Shown here: in pieces, positions 5,004 to 5,605 of the stretch
Position numbering within the stretch: the stretch's first letter is position 1
How the letters are laid out: each line of letters begins with the position of its first letter
NCBI GenBank assembly: GCA_034436045.1
Contig: DAOTVZ010000154.1
Location: forward strand, 1-5,605
Source: H111-94 sp034436045
Lineage (GTDB): Bacteria > Chloroflexota > Ktedonobacteria > Ktedonobacterales > Ktedonobacteraceae
Direction: 5' to 3'
DNA length: 5,605 nt
The notes under the pieces: generated by a model
What the model was told of the DNA's origin: nothing
The model's database searches: none
Seen by the model: the letters and a program-made list of their open reading frames with translations, nothing else
Position numbers and translations under genes: made by a program

Positions 5004-5605
5004 TTGAAGGACTACATCCCAGGCCAGCGATTCGAGGAAGCGCCAGCCCCTCCCCAGGGCTATCTAGGCCCGACACCTCCCCAGGGCCAATTGCCGCCAA
5101 AAGGTGAACGGCACTGGGTTGATCACCCGGATCAATTACTGAAAGCCGTCGCGGCCCTCAAACAGTCCTCTGTTGTCGCGGTTGATGCTGAATTTACGCA
5201 GATACGCTCAAGGACACAACAGGAGCAATTATCGACGGTACCACGTCTCGCGCTGCTGCAACTAGCCATCGAGGGGCAGTGCTTTGTAATTGATGCGCTA
5301 CGCCTTAATAGTCTTACACCATTAATGAGCGTCTTTGGCGATCCTACCATTGTGACGCTGTTGCATGGCGCGGGGGCTGACCTGCGCGTGATGGCTGAGC
5401 GCGGTCTGTATGTGCCGCACTATTACGATCTGGAAGCCACCAGCCGTTCGATTTTTGGGCAACACGAGTCTTCGCTGGCGGCAATGTTGCAGCGCGCCTT
5501 CGGTATTCATCTCGACAAGAGCCTGCAACGCACCGATTGGACGCGCCGCCCACTGCCGCAAGCCATGATCGCTTATGCTGCCCGTGATGCTGAGGTCACG
5601 CTGGC
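5004..5605 (+). CDS. rnd: RNase D-type 3'-5' exonuclease (DEDD family), N-terminal part
   Basis: The gene runs off the window after 200 codons. RNase D trims 3' ends of tRNA precursors and other structured RNAs. All three exonuclease motifs are visible: Exo I VAVDAEF with D61 and E63, Exo II HGAGADL with D126, and Exo III YAARDAE with Y191 and D195, the Tyr placing it in the DEDDy class. The stretch LDKSLQRTDWTRRPL (170-184) is highly typical of RNase D. The HRDC domain that usually follows would lie beyond 5605, so a single-domain exonuclease is not excluded. Two things are odd: a Pro/Gln/Gly-rich N-terminal extension of about 35 residues containing PPQG twice (16-19 and 25-28), and a few extra residues between DAEF and the strand PRLALLQLA. 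The TTG start is supported by GAGGG but uncertain. It appears to be transcribed from its own promoter. Confidence 0.92.
   Translation, partial: MKDYIPGQRFEEAPAPPQGYLGPTPPQGQLPPKGERHWVDHPDQLLKAVAALKQSSVVAVDAEFTQIRSRTQQEQLSTVPRLALLQLAIEGQCFVIDALRLNSLTPLMSVFGDPTIVTLLHGAGADLRVMAERGLYVPHYYDLEATSRSIFGQHESSLAAMLQRAFGIHLDKSLQRTDWTRRPLPQAMIAYAARDAEVTL

Overview
The window looks like moderately GC-rich bacterial chromosome. The likeliest source is the phylum Chloroflexota, class Ktedonobacteria or a relative. That assignment is inferred from a WD40-repeat protein with near-identical blades, an F420-type (deazaflavin-dependent) nitroreductase-family protein, and short palindromic repeats ending in CGCCCCTAC. 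No ribosomal RNA or other taxonomic marker is present, so the assignment is tentative.

Layout, left to right. Bases 1-425 are the 3' end of a WD40 beta-propeller gene on the + strand. Bases 430-563 hold a composite repeat: two 51-bp tandem units plus a partial third, bracketed by a perfect 15-nt inverted repeat. Bases 550-1104 (- strand) encode an unrecognised five-helix membrane protein that converges on the WD40 gene and takes its stop codon from the repeat. Bases 1105-1203 are a T-rich divergent intergenic region. From 1204 to 4621 runs a tight + strand cluster: glutamine-dependent NAD+ synthetase (nadE), a small deazaflavin-dependent nitroreductase-family protein, and D-alanine--D-alanine ligase (ddl). 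A long-loop inverted repeat follows, then about 320 bases of AT-richer non-coding DNA with plausible promoters. The window ends inside an RNase D-type 3'-5' exonuclease gene that probably starts at TTG 5004.

The nadE-ddn-ddl cluster has gaps of 1 and 18 bases and looks like one transcription unit. It joins NAD+ synthesis, a probable F420H2- or flavin-linked redox protein and peptidoglycan precursor synthesis; no shared pathway is evident, so it reads as a housekeeping operon.

I do not see a new multi-gene system. The most interesting signal is a family of small palindromic elements sharing the 9-nt end CGCCCCTAC. One copy lies in frame inside the ddl coding sequence and adds residues to an unusually long linker. 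Another sits between two convergent genes and supplies the stop codon and last residues of the membrane protein. This resembles, by analogy only, palindromic elements in other bacteria that insert in frame into protein genes.
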